A program made the translations under genes and the position numbers. 42,754 bases of DNA from Halobellus ruber (lineage in GTDB: Archaea; Halobacteriota; Halobacteria; Halobacteriales; Haloferacaceae): the NCBI RefSeq assembly GCF_014212355.1, contig NZ_JACKXD010000009.1, positions 1 to 42,754 of the forward strand, in the 5' to 3' direction. Positions 16,257-24,733 of the stretch are shown here, in pieces. Below the pieces are notes generated by a model. It ran no database searches. It saw only the letters and a list, made by a program, of their open reading frames with translations, and was not told where the DNA came from. The stretch's first letter is position 1, and each line of letters starts with the position of its first letter.

Positions 16257-16628
16257 ATGGTCGAGAAGCGACTGACCGACGGCCGCCGGATCGCACAACT
16301 GTTGGCCTCGGAAGTGACGGGTCACGGCGGCGACCTGGAGCCGCTGTCGGTCACGGACGCCGATCCGGACGTCGAACCCACGCCCGACGGAGCGTTCGCG
16401 TACGGGATCGAACGCGATGGCGACCGGGTGGCCTCGGTGTTCGTCCAGCCCGACCGGATTCGCGTGGAGTTCGAGCGCACGGTCGACGTCGCCGCCGACG
16501 CCGCCGACGGAGCCGGCCTCCGGGTCCGGCCGAAGGCCGTCGAGCCGCCGCGGACGCTGGTGTTCGTCGAGGACGGCGCGCAGGTGAAGCGGCTGCTGTC
16601 CGCGCTCCGGGCGGTTGCATCGGCGTAG
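16257..16628 (+). CDS. Conserved hypothetical haloarchaeal protein
   Basis: I do not recognise a named family. The 123-residue product has an N-terminal helix (DGRRIAQLLASEV), an alternating strand pattern (AYGIERDGDRVASVFVQPDRIRVEF) and a C-terminal segment ending KRLLSALRAV, consistent with a small alpha/beta protein. It follows the DUF2240-type gene and is convergent with the HAD phosphatase gene. ATG 16257 is the natural start. Confidence 0.65.
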   Translation: MVEKRLTDGRRIAQLLASEVTGHGGDLEPLSVTDADPDVEPTPDGAFAYGIERDGDRVASVFVQPDRIRVEFERTVDVAADAADGAGLRVRPKAVEPPRTLVFVEDGAQVKRLLSALRAVASA

Positions 16629-16639
16629 GTGATGCGCCG

Positions 16640-17305
16640 CTACAGGCTCTCCAGTAGCTCGGGGAGCTCCGCGACGAGGCGGTCCCGCGGAACGTGAGCC
16701 GCCGCCCGCGGCGACGGCGACGGCCCGCCCTCGAAGGTCACCTGTACCGGAACTAGTCCGGCCTCGGCCGCGCCGCCGACATCGGCGTCGACATCGTCGC
16801 CGACGTAGACCGTCTCCTCGGGGTCGCTGTCGAGCGCCCCCAATAGCGCCTCGAAGGCGGCCGGGGCGGGCTTGCCGGCGTCGAGGTCGCCGGTCACCAG
16901 TGCCGCGTCGAACAGGTCGGTCCATCCGAGCGTCGTCAGCTTGTCGCGCTGGGCGACTGTGGGGCCGTTCGTGAGCAGTCCGATCCGGTAGATCCCGCGG
17001 AGTCGACGCAGGAACGGCTCCACGTCCGAAACCGGCGCGAGCGCGTCCGCGATCTTCCGGCGGTAGACGGCCGCGAGCCGTTCCGGTTCTACGTCGGTGT
17101 CGTGTGCCGCGAGCAACGACTCGAAGATGGGCTCCCGCGTGTCGCCCGTGAGGTTCCGGCTGTGGGCGTCGAGATACCGCTCCCGGGTCAGCGGCGGCCC
17201 GTCGACTGCGCCGACGGCCTCCTCGAGGATCGTCTCCCGGTCGCGTGCGGGTACGGCGAGCGTCTCGTCGAGGTCGAACCCCACCGCGGTGATCGTCACG
17301 GGCAC
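16640..17305 (-). CDS. HAD-superfamily phosphatase
   Basis: This 221-residue enzyme has the full HAD set: motif I FDLDET (nucleophile D near residue 10, in the DxD pattern), motif II LLTNGP, motif III Lys in GKPAP, and motif IV VGDDVDADVGGA. The alpha-helical cap (about 20-90) places it in the group of phosphoglycolate phosphatase and haloacid dehalogenase-like enzymes. The substrate is not predictable. It is divergent from nurA with 47 bases between the starts. Confidence 0.9.
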   Translation of the reverse strand: MPVTITAVGFDLDETLAVPARDRETILEEAVGAVDGPPLTRERYLDAHSRNLTGDTREPIFESLLAAHDTDVEPERLAAVYRRKIADALAPVSDVEPFLRRLRGIYRIGLLTNGPTVAQRDKLTTLGWTDLFDAALVTGDLDAGKPAPAAFEALLGALDSDPEETVYVGDDVDADVGGAAEAGLVPVQVTFEGGPSPSPRAAAHVPRDRLVAELPELLESL

Positions 17306-17352
17306 CGGTAGATCACGTGGACGTATGACTTTTCTCGTCGGGCCGCCACGGA

Positions 17353-18636
17353 ATGGATGTGACTCTCGACCCCGTCCACGTCGACAGCATCGCCGATCTC
17401 GCGGCGTACCTCGCGCGCAAGGTGGACGACACCGACCACGTCGACGTGGCGGCGCGGGTCTGGGACGACTTCCTCGACCCGCTGTACGGTCCCGACGGAC
17501 GGGCGGTACTCGAACCCGTCGGCGAAAAGCGGCTGCGCGCAGTCGACGCCGAGGACATCGCGCTCGCCGACGCCCCCTTCGAGACCACCCACGGCCTGGA
17601 TTCGGGAACGATCAACCCGACGACGTTCAAGAACGGCCTGGTGGTCGACCTCGCGCAGGCCGCGATGGCGGCGGCCCCGTCGGATCTGGACCTCCACCGC
17701 CACCGGAGCATCGTCGCCGCAACACACGTCAACGACAACACCGTAGCACTGGAGGAGCCCTGGCGGACCGTCGACGAGGGGTACTGCCGGTGGCGGGTGC
17801 TCCAAGTGCCGCGGGTCAACCGCTACGCCGAGGGTATCGTCCACGCCCTAGCGCTGTACCTCGCCGAGAGCTCTCACGCGCTGGAACACGCCGACGAGGT
17901 TGAGGATCTGCTCGTACTCGACGGCCCGCTGTACCCCGTCGAACTCCTCAACTGGCGGGACCGCGACGCGGAGCTCCAAGCGCTCACCGAGGAGCTCCAG
18001 CCGCGGTCGATCGTCGAGAACTACATCCGGCTGGTAGAGTCGTTCGTCGAGCGCGACGTGCCCCTCTGTGGGTTCGTAAAGAACCCCGCCTCCAAGCGGA
18101 TCGTCAGGGCGCTCCGGGAGGGCGACCGCGGGGTCGACGTGCCGTGGACCGACGACACAGCACTGTTCACGCGGCTGCTGGAGCGCCGGATCGACGCCGG
18201 TCCCGATGGCCGGCGCCGGGGTCCGGAGAACAGGCGAACCGACGAACTCACGTTCACGAGCTGGTTCGTCTCCCGCGGCGGCGTTGATGCGACAGTCGCA
18301 GCCGATGGCGACGCCTACGGCGTGGAGCGCCGGCTGGAGCCGGACCTCTACGAGACGTGTTTCTTCGCGGTCTACGAGCCACAGACGGACGTGCTCTACC
18401 GGGTCGAGACGCCCTACGCCTTCGCCCGCAACGAGGAGACCAGGGGGGCGATCGCCCAACAGATACTCGGGGAGGTCGCGGCCCGTCGCGGCCCGCCGGA
18501 GGCCGTCGCGAAGGCCGACGGGCTCGCACGGATCAGCGCCGCCGAGAAGTCCTCGCTCCGCCAGCGGTTCGCCGAGACCCTCGACACCGACGAGGTCAGG
18601 CGGTACGACGACGTCCGGTGGGGCGAAGTGGAGTAG
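17353..18636 (+). CDS. nurA: DNA repair nuclease NurA
   Basis: The 427-residue product is the 5'-3' nuclease that works with HerA and Mre11-Rad50 to make 3' tails for RadA strand exchange. The NurA fold is marked by GLDSGTINPTTF with its catalytic Asp, the late metal-binding segment LLVLDGPLYPVELL, and PLCGFVKNPASKRIV. The C-terminal third (PYAFARNEE, AQQILGEVAARRGPPEAVAKADGLARI) is typical. A GACTTTTCT box 19-28 bases before the ATG serves as promoter. Its partner herA lies 1.2 kb downstream on the same strand, separated by two leftward genes. The split between nurA and herA is common in haloarchaea. Confidence 0.92.
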   Translation: MDVTLDPVHVDSIADLAAYLARKVDDTDHVDVAARVWDDFLDPLYGPDGRAVLEPVGEKRLRAVDAEDIALADAPFETTHGLDSGTINPTTFKNGLVVDLAQAAMAAAPSDLDLHRHRSIVAATHVNDNTVALEEPWRTVDEGYCRWRVLQVPRVNRYAEGIVHALALYLAESSHALEHADEVEDLLVLDGPLYPVELLNWRDRDAELQALTEELQPRSIVENYIRLVESFVERDVPLCGFVKNPASKRIVRALREGDRGVDVPWTDDTALFTRLLERRIDAGPDGRRRGPENRRTDELTFTSWFVSRGGVDATVAADGDAYGVERRLEPDLYETCFFAVYEPQTDVLYRVETPYAFARNEETRGAIAQQILGEVAARRGPPEAVAKADGLARISAAEKSSLRQRFAETLDTDEVRRYDDVRWGEVE

Positions 18637-18984
18637 CTACGACTGTTCGGACCCCGGCTCGGTCTTGATCACCTCGATCCGCACGTCCGACTCCGCGACG
18701 CCGACGCGGGCGAACTGCGTCCGGACGTGCGCCTTCGCGGCCTCAACCGCCTGCTCGCGCGTCTCGAACCCCCGCGGCATCGGCGACTCGAAGGCGACGT
18801 GTTTGGTCGTCCCGTCGATCTCCGTCTCGGAGCCGCCGCTCTCGACCTCGTAGAACTCGTCGCAAACCCAGACGTACGGGGCGTCCTCGTCGGGCGCGCC
18901 CTTGTAGGACGGCGCCGACTCCCCGCGCTCGAACACCGTCCCGGTCAGAGCGGTCCCCCCGGCGTGACCGCGCACAAGCAACAT
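18637..18984 (-). CDS. Conserved hypothetical protein of the nurA-herA region
   Basis: The 115-residue product has an N-terminal strand LLVRGHAGGTALTGTVFERG, a central strand-rich stretch (YVWVCDEFYEV) and a C-terminal region with the helix FETREQAVEAAKAHVRTQFARVGV. No catalytic motif is evident. It abuts the nurA stop codon and reads in the opposite direction. On its minus strand a TTTTGTC box sits 22-28 bases upstream, and the 103-bp repeated element begins 74 bases upstream. Confidence 0.7.
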   Translation of the reverse strand: MLLVRGHAGGTALTGTVFERGESAPSYKGAPDEDAPYVWVCDEFYEVESGGSETEIDGTTKHVAFESPMPRGFETREQAVEAAKAHVRTQFARVGVAESDVRIEVIKTEPGSEQS

Positions 18985-19057
18985 ACCAGTTGTTGCGCCC
19001 CCGACGACAAAAGCCGTCCGGCGGAGCCTCGGTTCGGACTCGAATCAGTGGCGTACA

Positions 19058-19160
19058 GCCGGCACACCGCTATCCCCGCGTCGACGTGCCGGGCGATCGC
19101 GACCCGACGCGGGGCAGTTCTCACCGCACATCGGCGGTGGTTCCGTGATCCGACATAAAC
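19058..19160 (+). repeat. Structured intergenic element, copy A
   Basis: A 103-base sequence recurs at 26923-27025 without a single gap. Its first half contains three pairs of complementary blocks in crossing order: GCCGGCAC (19058) with GTGCCGG (19086), ACCGCTATC (19066) with GATCGCGAC (19095), and CCCCGCGTCG (19074) with CGACGCGGGG (19105). It starts exactly 74 bases from the start codon of the leftward gene at 18984. It can also be read as a short peptide ending in TAA at 19156-19158, but that is less convincing than the paired blocks. It may be a regulatory element, a small RNA or a mobile repeat. Confidence 0.7.
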
Positions 19161-19251
19161 GTACGGCCGGGAGCGACAGTTTGGGGAACACCCCCGTGGC
19201 GGTCGCTATCGGTGCGTCCCCGGAGACCAGTCAGCGATCACGTCCGCCGCA

Positions 19252-19740
19252 TCAGCGGTGGATCGTGTCCTCCGCCGACGGCAGCATCCACTGGAGCGTC
19301 TCGGCCGGACGCTTGTATACGACCGTGACCGGCTTGTCGACGAGCCGGATCACCTTGTCCGCCGTGCTCCCCAGCAGCGCCTCCTCGACCGCACCGAGCC
19401 CGCGGGAGCCGATCACCACGAGGTCGATCCCGTTTTCTTCGACGTAATTCCGGATCCTCTTGTGGGCGACCCCGGTCTCGACCGCCGTCACGGCGTCGAG
19501 TCCCGCCTCGGCGGCCAGGTCTGCGACTTCGCCGGTGATGCGCTCGCCGTGCTCGACGTACTCCTCGCGTTTCGCGTCCTGCTCGCCGGTGATAGGGACG
19601 ACCTTCGCCTCGAACTCGTCGACGACGTGGAGCGCGTGAACGGTCGCATCGAGCTCGCCCGCCAGTTTGACGCCCTCTTCGACCGCGTTCGCCGCCTGTT
19701 CGCTTCCGTCGGTCGGTATGAGTACGTTGTCGTAGCCCAT
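19252..19740 (-). CDS. Universal stress protein (UspA family)
   Basis: This 162-residue single UspA domain shows the start YDNVLIPTDGSEQAANAV, with the ATP-related Asp, and the late G-2x-G-9x-G(S/T) nucleotide motif as VIGSRGLGAVEEALLGSTADKVIR. It ends in PVTVVYK. ATP binding is likely. A C-terminal extension of about 15 residues is not part of the domain. It lies between nurA and herA, read in the opposite direction. Its promoter region (19741-19850) is shared with herA. Confidence 0.92.
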   Translation of the reverse strand: MGYDNVLIPTDGSEQAANAVEEGVKLAGELDATVHALHVVDEFEAKVVPITGEQDAKREEYVEHGERITGEVADLAAEAGLDAVTAVETGVAHKRIRNYVEENGIDLVVIGSRGLGAVEEALLGSTADKVIRLVDKPVTVVYKRPAETLQWMLPSAEDTIHR

Positions 19741-19849
19741 ACCTCCACGTCCCGTCGGAACCCACGTAAAAATATGTGTTGGCTGTCAGGTTGTGGGAAC
19801 GTCGTGGAAGTTACAGGCGTGTATGGCCGAGTCGACGAGGGCCGAGGTG

Positions 19850-19857
19850 TTTTATCC
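19850..19857 (+). promoter_or_regulatory. TATA-like box upstream of herA
   Basis: The TTTTAT-containing box lies 26-33 bases before ATG 19883, which favours that start over ATG 19823. The latter would place the box inside the coding region. Confidence 0.5.
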
Positions 19858-19882
19858 GTCGCCGGCGCAAGTGATCGATACG

Positions 19883-21799
19883 ATGGACCTCGGTGACTTC
19901 GAGCCCGGGTCGGACGATCGGCCGTCCGGACGGGACGACGACCGGGAGGCGACGGGACACGACGGCGGGTCCGCGGACGGAGGGTCGGCCGCCTCCGACG
20001 CCTCTGTCCGCGACGACCCGTCGACCGCCCCAGCCGACGACCCCGACGAGGCGGGCGTGGAGTTCGAGCGGTACGACGCCGATCCGGCGGGTCGCGACCG
20101 CGGGCTCGGCGCGATCGCGGTCTCCCAGGGGCTCCGCGTCGCCGAGGACGGCGACGACACCTCGCTTCGAGCGTACGTGACCGCCGACAACCGCGAGGCC
20201 GTCAGGCTGGGGAAGTACCTCCTGGTTCCGTATCCGGACGACGAACTCCTCTTTGCGAAGATCACCGCCCTGGAGTACGCCCAGGAGTTCCGGACCGACG
20301 ACGCCACCGAGATCCACGCCCGGCGGGCGATGCGGCGGGACGACTTCCAGGAGCGTGACTACAAGTTCGTTGCGTCACTCGACCCGCTGGCGGTGCTGTT
20401 CGAGGACCGCGACGCCGACGCGGCCGCTACGGAAAGCGACGACGCGTCGGCGCTGAAACGCCGGATGGTCGACCGCGTCCCCAAGCCCGGCGCGGTCGTC
20501 GCGGAGGCCACCGACCCCGACCAGATCAAGACCGGCCTCGACATCCCCGGCGAGGGGATCTTCCTCGGCCACCTCGCGGTGGGCGGCGAGACCGTCCGGA
20601 CCGCCGCGAGCCCGCCGACCATCGACTACCGGCTGCGGGACGGCGACGACGGCGGCGAGCCGCTCGTCTTCCGACACACCCTCGTCGCCGGCGGCACCGG
20701 CTCCGGGAAGACCCACGCCACGAAGAACCTCCTCCGGCAGCTGCTGGCCGACGACCGGACCTACGAGATGGACGACGGCCGCGAGGCCCGCCTTGCGGTC
20801 GTCCAGTTCGACCCCCAAGACGAGTACGCCCAGATGCACGACGACAACCCCGCGATGGACGACGCCACCGCCCGGCGGTACGAGCGGGAGGCGGTTGCGC
20901 ACGGCGGCCACGACGACACCGTCGCCCTCGTGCCGAAGGAAGACGGCGTCCCGTACGGCGGCGACGGCCACCGCGCCGAACAGTTGGAGTTCACCATCCC
21001 CTTCTCGATGGCGCGGGACCGCCCGTGGCTGGTCGCGGGCAGCAGCCTCAACGAGAACCAGTATCCAGCACTGACGCACCTTCTGAGCCGCTTCTTCCGG
21101 GAGTACGGCGACGGCGGCACCTACGCGGAGTTCCTGACCTTCCTCGACAACCCCGCGCTCAAGGAGGAACTCGACGAGTCCGGGCGGGTCCACGAGGCGA
21201 CCTTCGACGCGGTCAAACGCCGGGTCCACGGGGTGCCCGACGGCGTCTTCGACCAGTCGGCGCGACCGATCACGGACTTGGACCACCAGCTGGTCCGCCC
21301 CGGCGGGCTGACGGTGATCCCCACCTACCACCTCTCGACGTCGCGGGCGAAGGAGACCTTCGTGCTCGCGGTGTCGAGCCTCCTGATCGACGACAAGCTC
21401 TCGAACGCGCCCGACTCCGACCGGATCAAGGGGACGCCCGTCCTGCTGGGCATGGACGAGGCGCACAACTTCCTCGCCGACGCCGACAACGTCCAGGCGC
21501 GAAAGGTGATCTCGAAGTTCACCGAGGCCGCGAAACAGGGCCGGAAGGAGAGACTGGGGCTGTGTCTGGTCACACAGGACCCCCAGGACATCGCCGAGCC
21601 GGTGTTCAAGCAGATCAACACCCGGCTCGTCCTGAACCTCGGCGACGAGGACGCCATCAAAAGCGTCAACATCCCGCCGGAGTTGGAGAACAAGGTCCCG
21701 TACATGGAGACCGGCCAGTTCGTGGTCTACTCCCCGGACAACTCCGAACCCGTGGAGCTCACGGGACTGTCGACCTGCCTCACGCGACACGGCGGGTAG
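19883..21799 (+). CDS. herA: HerA ATPase for DNA end resection
   Basis: HerA is a hexameric, bidirectional DNA-translocating ATPase that drives the NurA nuclease. The 638-residue protein begins with an acidic Gly/Ser/Asp linker, then a HAS-barrel-type domain (about 60-220). The RecA-like core has Walker A at about 270 (GGTGSGKTHATKNL), an additional conserved QFDPQDEY, Walker B at 524-526 (MDEAHNF), and the QGRKERLG plus LVTQDPQDI sensor segment. A C-terminal beta hairpin tail ends in PVELTGLSTCL. ATG 19883 fits the TATA position, although 19823 is also possible. Pairing with nurA on the same strand suggests shared use in homologous recombination. Confidence 0.92.
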   Translation: MDLGDFEPGSDDRPSGRDDDREATGHDGGSADGGSAASDASVRDDPSTAPADDPDEAGVEFERYDADPAGRDRGLGAIAVSQGLRVAEDGDDTSLRAYVTADNREAVRLGKYLLVPYPDDELLFAKITALEYAQEFRTDDATEIHARRAMRRDDFQERDYKFVASLDPLAVLFEDRDADAAATESDDASALKRRMVDRVPKPGAVVAEATDPDQIKTGLDIPGEGIFLGHLAVGGETVRTAASPPTIDYRLRDGDDGGEPLVFRHTLVAGGTGSGKTHATKNLLRQLLADDRTYEMDDGREARLAVVQFDPQDEYAQMHDDNPAMDDATARRYEREAVAHGGHDDTVALVPKEDGVPYGGDGHRAEQLEFTIPFSMARDRPWLVAGSSLNENQYPALTHLLSRFFREYGDGGTYAEFLTFLDNPALKEELDESGRVHEATFDAVKRRVHGVPDGVFDQSARPITDLDHQLVRPGGLTVIPTYHLSTSRAKETFVLAVSSLLIDDKLSNAPDSDRIKGTPVLLGMDEAHNFLADADNVQARKVISKFTEAAKQGRKERLGLCLVTQDPQDIAEPVFKQINTRLVLNLGDEDAIKSVNIPPELENKVPYMETGQFVVYSPDNSEPVELTGLSTCLTRHGG

Positions 21800-21822
21800 G
21801 TCTCGGAGGCGTCCGGCCGCCG

Positions 21823-21828
21823 TTTTTT
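21823..21828 (+). terminator. T-rich stretch ending herA / promoter of next gene
   Basis: A run of six T lies 24 bases after the herA stop and 25-30 bases before the ATG of the next gene. It could stop herA transcription or act as TATA-like box for the UspA gene at 21853. Both are plausible. Confidence 0.4.
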
Positions 21829-21852
21829 GTCCGTGCGCCTCGTACCCCGGGT

Positions 21853-22290
21853 ATGCCGACCCACGTGCTCGTCGCCGTCGACGGCTCCACCCAGTCGGAG
21901 GGCGCAGTCGAGTTCGTCGCCGACGAGTGGGGCGACGTGCCCGCGACGCTGCTCCACGTCATCGATCCGGTCCAGGCCGGCTACGACGCCGGCGTCCTGC
22001 CGAGCGGGTCGGAGGCGTGGTATCAGAGCGCCAAGGAGAGCGCCGACGACCTCCTGACTGAGAGCCGGGAGCGCCTCGTCGCAGCCCGCGACGCCGACGA
22101 CCACGGGATCGACATCAGAACCGAGGTGGGACGGCCCGCCGCGACCGTCGTCGAGGTCGCCGAAGAGGTCGACGCCGATCACGTCGTCGTGGGAAGCCAC
22201 GGCCGGCAGGGCGTCTCGCGGCTCGTCCTCGGAAGCGTCGCGGAAAGCGTGGTTCGGCGCTCGCCCGTCCCGGTGACCGTAGTCAGGTAG
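21853..22290 (+). CDS. Universal stress protein (UspA family)
   Basis: The 145-residue UspA domain begins THVLVAVDGSTQSEGAVEF and carries the nucleotide motif VVGSHGRQGVSRLVLGSVAESVVRRS near the C-terminus, with the Gly pattern of ATP-binding members. A four-residue-rich insert around GYDAGVLPSG follows the first strand. It is less than 40% similar to the other UspA at 19252 by eye. It is convergent with cdc48 (36-base gap). Confidence 0.92.
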   Translation: MPTHVLVAVDGSTQSEGAVEFVADEWGDVPATLLHVIDPVQAGYDAGVLPSGSEAWYQSAKESADDLLTESRERLVAARDADDHGIDIRTEVGRPAATVVEVAEEVDADHVVVGSHGRQGVSRLVLGSVAESVVRRSPVPVTVVR

Positions 22291-22326
22291 GACGGCTGCG
22301 GGGAGAAAGTCGGCGCCGCGGGTCGA

Positions 22327-24552
22327 TTACTGGAATCCGATCCGGCCGTCGCGTCGGCCGCCGAGCTGCTCGGTGCCGCCGCCCTTGAACTGGTCTTTCA
22401 TCTCCTCGTAGTAGTTCATCAGGTCGTCGGTGATCGTCGGCCGGACCGACTCCATCGCGCGGCGGAAGTGCTGCATCTCGACCTCCGTCGCGTCGGGGTC
22501 GTCCCGGAGCGCCTCGATCGCGGCCTCGCGGGCGATCGTCTCGAGGTCGGAGCCGACGTACCCGTCGGTGATCTCCGCGATCTCACGGAGGCTCACGTCG
22601 GGCGCCAGCGGCGAGTCGCGGGTGTGGATCTTCAGGATCTGCTCGCGGCCCTCCTCGTCGGGCTGGCCGATGAGCACGAGGCGGTCGAACCGACCCGACC
22701 GGATGAGGGCGGGGTCGATCATATCCGGGCGGTTGGTCGCGCCGATCACCATCACGTTGCCGCTCTCCTCCAGCCCGTCGAGTTCGGTCAGAAGCTGGTT
22801 GACGACGCGCTCGGAGACGTTGTTGCCGGTCTCGCCGCCCCGGCTGGGCGCGAGGCTGTCGAGTTCGTCGAAGAAGATGATCGTCGGGCTGACCTGCCGG
22901 GCCTTCCGGAAGGTCTGCCGGATCGCCTTCTCCGACTCGCCGACCCACTTCGAGAGCAGTTGCGGGCCCCTGACGGAGATGAAGTTGGCGTTGGTCTCGT
23001 TTGCGACCGCCTTCGCGATCAAGGTCTTCCCCGTCCCCGGCGGGCCGTAGAGGAGAACGCCCTTCGGCGGATCGATCCCCATCCGGTCGAACCTGGCTCG
23101 CGAGGTCAGCGGCCACTCGACGCTCTCCTTGACCGTCTGTTTCGGGTCGTCGAGGCCGCCGACGTCGTCCCACGACACCTTCGGAAGCTCGACTAACACC
23201 TCCCGCATCGCGGAGGGCTCGACGTCGGCGAGGGCTCCCTCGAAGTCCTCGCGTTTGACGATCATCCGGTCGATGAGGCTGGGCGGGATGTCCTCCTCGT
23301 CGAGGTCGATCTTCGGGAGGTACCGCCGCAGGGCTTTCATCGCGGCCTCCTTCGTCAGCGACTCGATGTCGGCGCCGACGAACCCGTGGGTCTCGTCGGC
23401 GAGGTGGCCCAGCGACACGTCATCGGACAGCGGCATCCCGCGGGTGTGGATCTGGAGGATCTCCTTCCGGCCGACCTCGTCGGGGACGCCGATCTCGATC
23501 TCGCGGTCGAACCGACCGGGGCGGCGGAGCGCGGGGTCGACGCTGTCGACGCGGTTCGTGGCCGCGATCACGACGACCTGCCCGCGGGTCTCCAGCCCGT
23601 CCATCATCGTGAGCAGCTGGGCGACGACCCGGCGTTCGACCTCGCCGGTCACGTCCTCGCGTTTGGGCGCAATGGAGTCGAGTTCGTCGATGAAGATGAT
23701 CGACGGCGACTCCTCGGTGGCGTCCTCGAAGATCTCCCGCAACTGCTGTTCGGACTCGCCGTAGTACTTCGAGATGATCTCCGGGCCCGCGATCGAGAAG
23801 AAGCTCGCGGAGGTCTCGTTTGCGACCGCCTTCGCCAGCAGCGTCTTGCCGGTCCCGGGCGGGCCGTGAAGCAACACCCCCTTCGGCGGCTCGATCCCGA
23901 GCTTCTTGAAGATCTGCGGATGCTTCATCGGGAGCTCCACCATCTCCCGGACGCGCTGGATCTCGTTTTTCAGCCCGCCGATGTCCTCGTAGGTGATCCC
24001 GCCGCCGGTCTTCTCGAAGCCGGAGATGGGCTCCTCGCGGAGTTCGACCTCGGTGTCCTCGGTCACTAGACAGACGCCGTCGGGCTCGGTCTCGACCGCG
24101 ATCAGCGGGATCGCCTGGCCCGGCGACCGCATAAACGGGTGGTTCGTCGACGACATCACGGGGACGATGTCGCGTTCGACAACCGGGCGCTTGAGGATCT
24201 GGCGTTTGACCATCCCCGCAGCGTCGGAGCCGAACTGCACGCTCGCCTCCTCCGGCGGCGCGAGCACGAGCTTCTCGGCTTTGGTCTCCTCGGCCTTCCG
24301 GATGGTCACGCGCTCGCCGATGCTGATATCGGCGTTCTGCCGGGTGAACCCGTCGATCCGGACGGTGTCCGTGTTCCAGTCCTGCCGGTCTGCACGCCAC
24401 ACCTTCGCCGCGGTGGTCTCGGCACCCTCGATCTCGATGATGTCGCCCGGCGAGAGTTTGAGATGCAGCAGCGTGTCCGGGTCGAGACGGGCGATCCCGC
24501 GGCCCGAGTCGTTGGGGTAGGCTTTCGCGACTTCGAGTTGAACTTCGTTCAT
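22327..24552 (-). CDS. Cdc48/VCP-type AAA ATPase
   Basis: The 741-residue archaeal Cdc48 (VAT-like) unfoldase pulls apart protein complexes and feeds the proteasome. The N-terminal domain (about 1-190) starts [16 protein letters not shown]1 has Walker A GPPGTGKT at about 228 and Walker [14 protein letters not shown]2 has Walker A at about 501 and Walker [16 protein letters not shown]. Each ring also has an SRH arginine ([19 protein letters not shown]). The tail (about 700-741) is short, Gly-rich and without a VCP-type hydrophobic-tyrosine motif. It is divergent from larC over a 181-base gap carrying a TTTGTA/TACAAA inverted repeat. Confidence 0.95.
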   Translation of the reverse strand: MNEVQLEVAKAYPNDSGRGIARLDPDTLLHLKLSPGDIIEIEGAETTAAKVWRADRQDWNTDTVRIDGFTRQNADISIGERVTIRKAEETKAEKLVLAPPEEASVQFGSDAAGMVKRQILKRPVVERDIVPVMSSTNHPFMRSPGQAIPLIAVETEPDGVCLVTEDTEVELREEPISGFEKTGGGITYEDIGGLKNEIQRVREMVELPMKHPQIFKKLGIEPPKGVLLHGPPGTGKTLLAKAVANETSASFFSIAGPEIISKYYGESEQQLREIFEDATEESPSIIFIDELDSIAPKREDVTGEVERRVVAQLLTMMDGLETRGQVVVIAATNRVDSVDPALRRPGRFDREIEIGVPDEVGRKEILQIHTRGMPLSDDVSLGHLADETHGFVGADIESLTKEAAMKALRRYLPKIDLDEEDIPPSLIDRMIVKREDFEGALADVEPSAMREVLVELPKVSWDDVGGLDDPKQTVKESVEWPLTSRARFDRMGIDPPKGVLLYGPPGTGKTLIAKAVANETNANFISVRGPQLLSKWVGESEKAIRQTFRKARQVSPTIIFFDELDSLAPSRGGETGNNVSERVVNQLLTELDGLEESGNVMVIGATNRPDMIDPALIRSGRFDRLVLIGQPDEEGREQILKIHTRDSPLAPDVSLREIAEITDGYVGSDLETIAREAAIEALRDDPDATEVEMQHFRRAMESVRPTITDDLMNYYEEMKDQFKGGGTEQLGGRRDGRIGFQ

Positions 24553-24656
24553 AGTTGGATCGCGGGGGCACGTCCCGCTGGCCGGTCACGGTCCGGGTCG
24601 ACGCCCCGTTCGGTACAGTCACTGCGGACACCGGTCCGTAACATCTTGTTTGTCCT

Positions 24657-24674
24657 TTTGTACGGGCATACAAA
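24657..24674. promoter_or_regulatory. Inverted repeat TTTGTA-N6-TACAAA between cdc48 and larC
   Basis: A perfect 6-bp inverted repeat with a 6-base spacer lies between the divergent cdc48 (start 24552) and larC (start 24734) genes, where both promoters must lie. It is a plausible operator for one or both genes, or an incidental AT-rich promoter region in high-GC DNA. Confidence 0.45.
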
Positions 24675-24733
24675 TCCTTACCGCCCGCGGAACCGACAGG
24701 TGGGTCTTTGCCGCCGGCGACCGAGGCTGGGAT

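Noticed and set aside
14212-16296. Long leftward open frame antisense to the cupin, acyl-CoA synthetase-like and DUF2240 genes
   Set aside because: It is Arg/Gly/Val-rich, has no domain I recognise and lies opposite several well-supported genes; such frames are a by-product of high GC.
19058-19160. Reading the structured element as a short conserved protein
   Set aside because: Both copies share the start (SRH and PASTCRA patterns) and the stop, but the tails differ, no start codon with a promoter is evident, and changes show no third-position bias. I keep it as a structured element while noting the possibility.
20375-21790. Leftward open frame opposite herA
   Set aside because: Antisense to the conserved HerA core and lacking any recognised motif.
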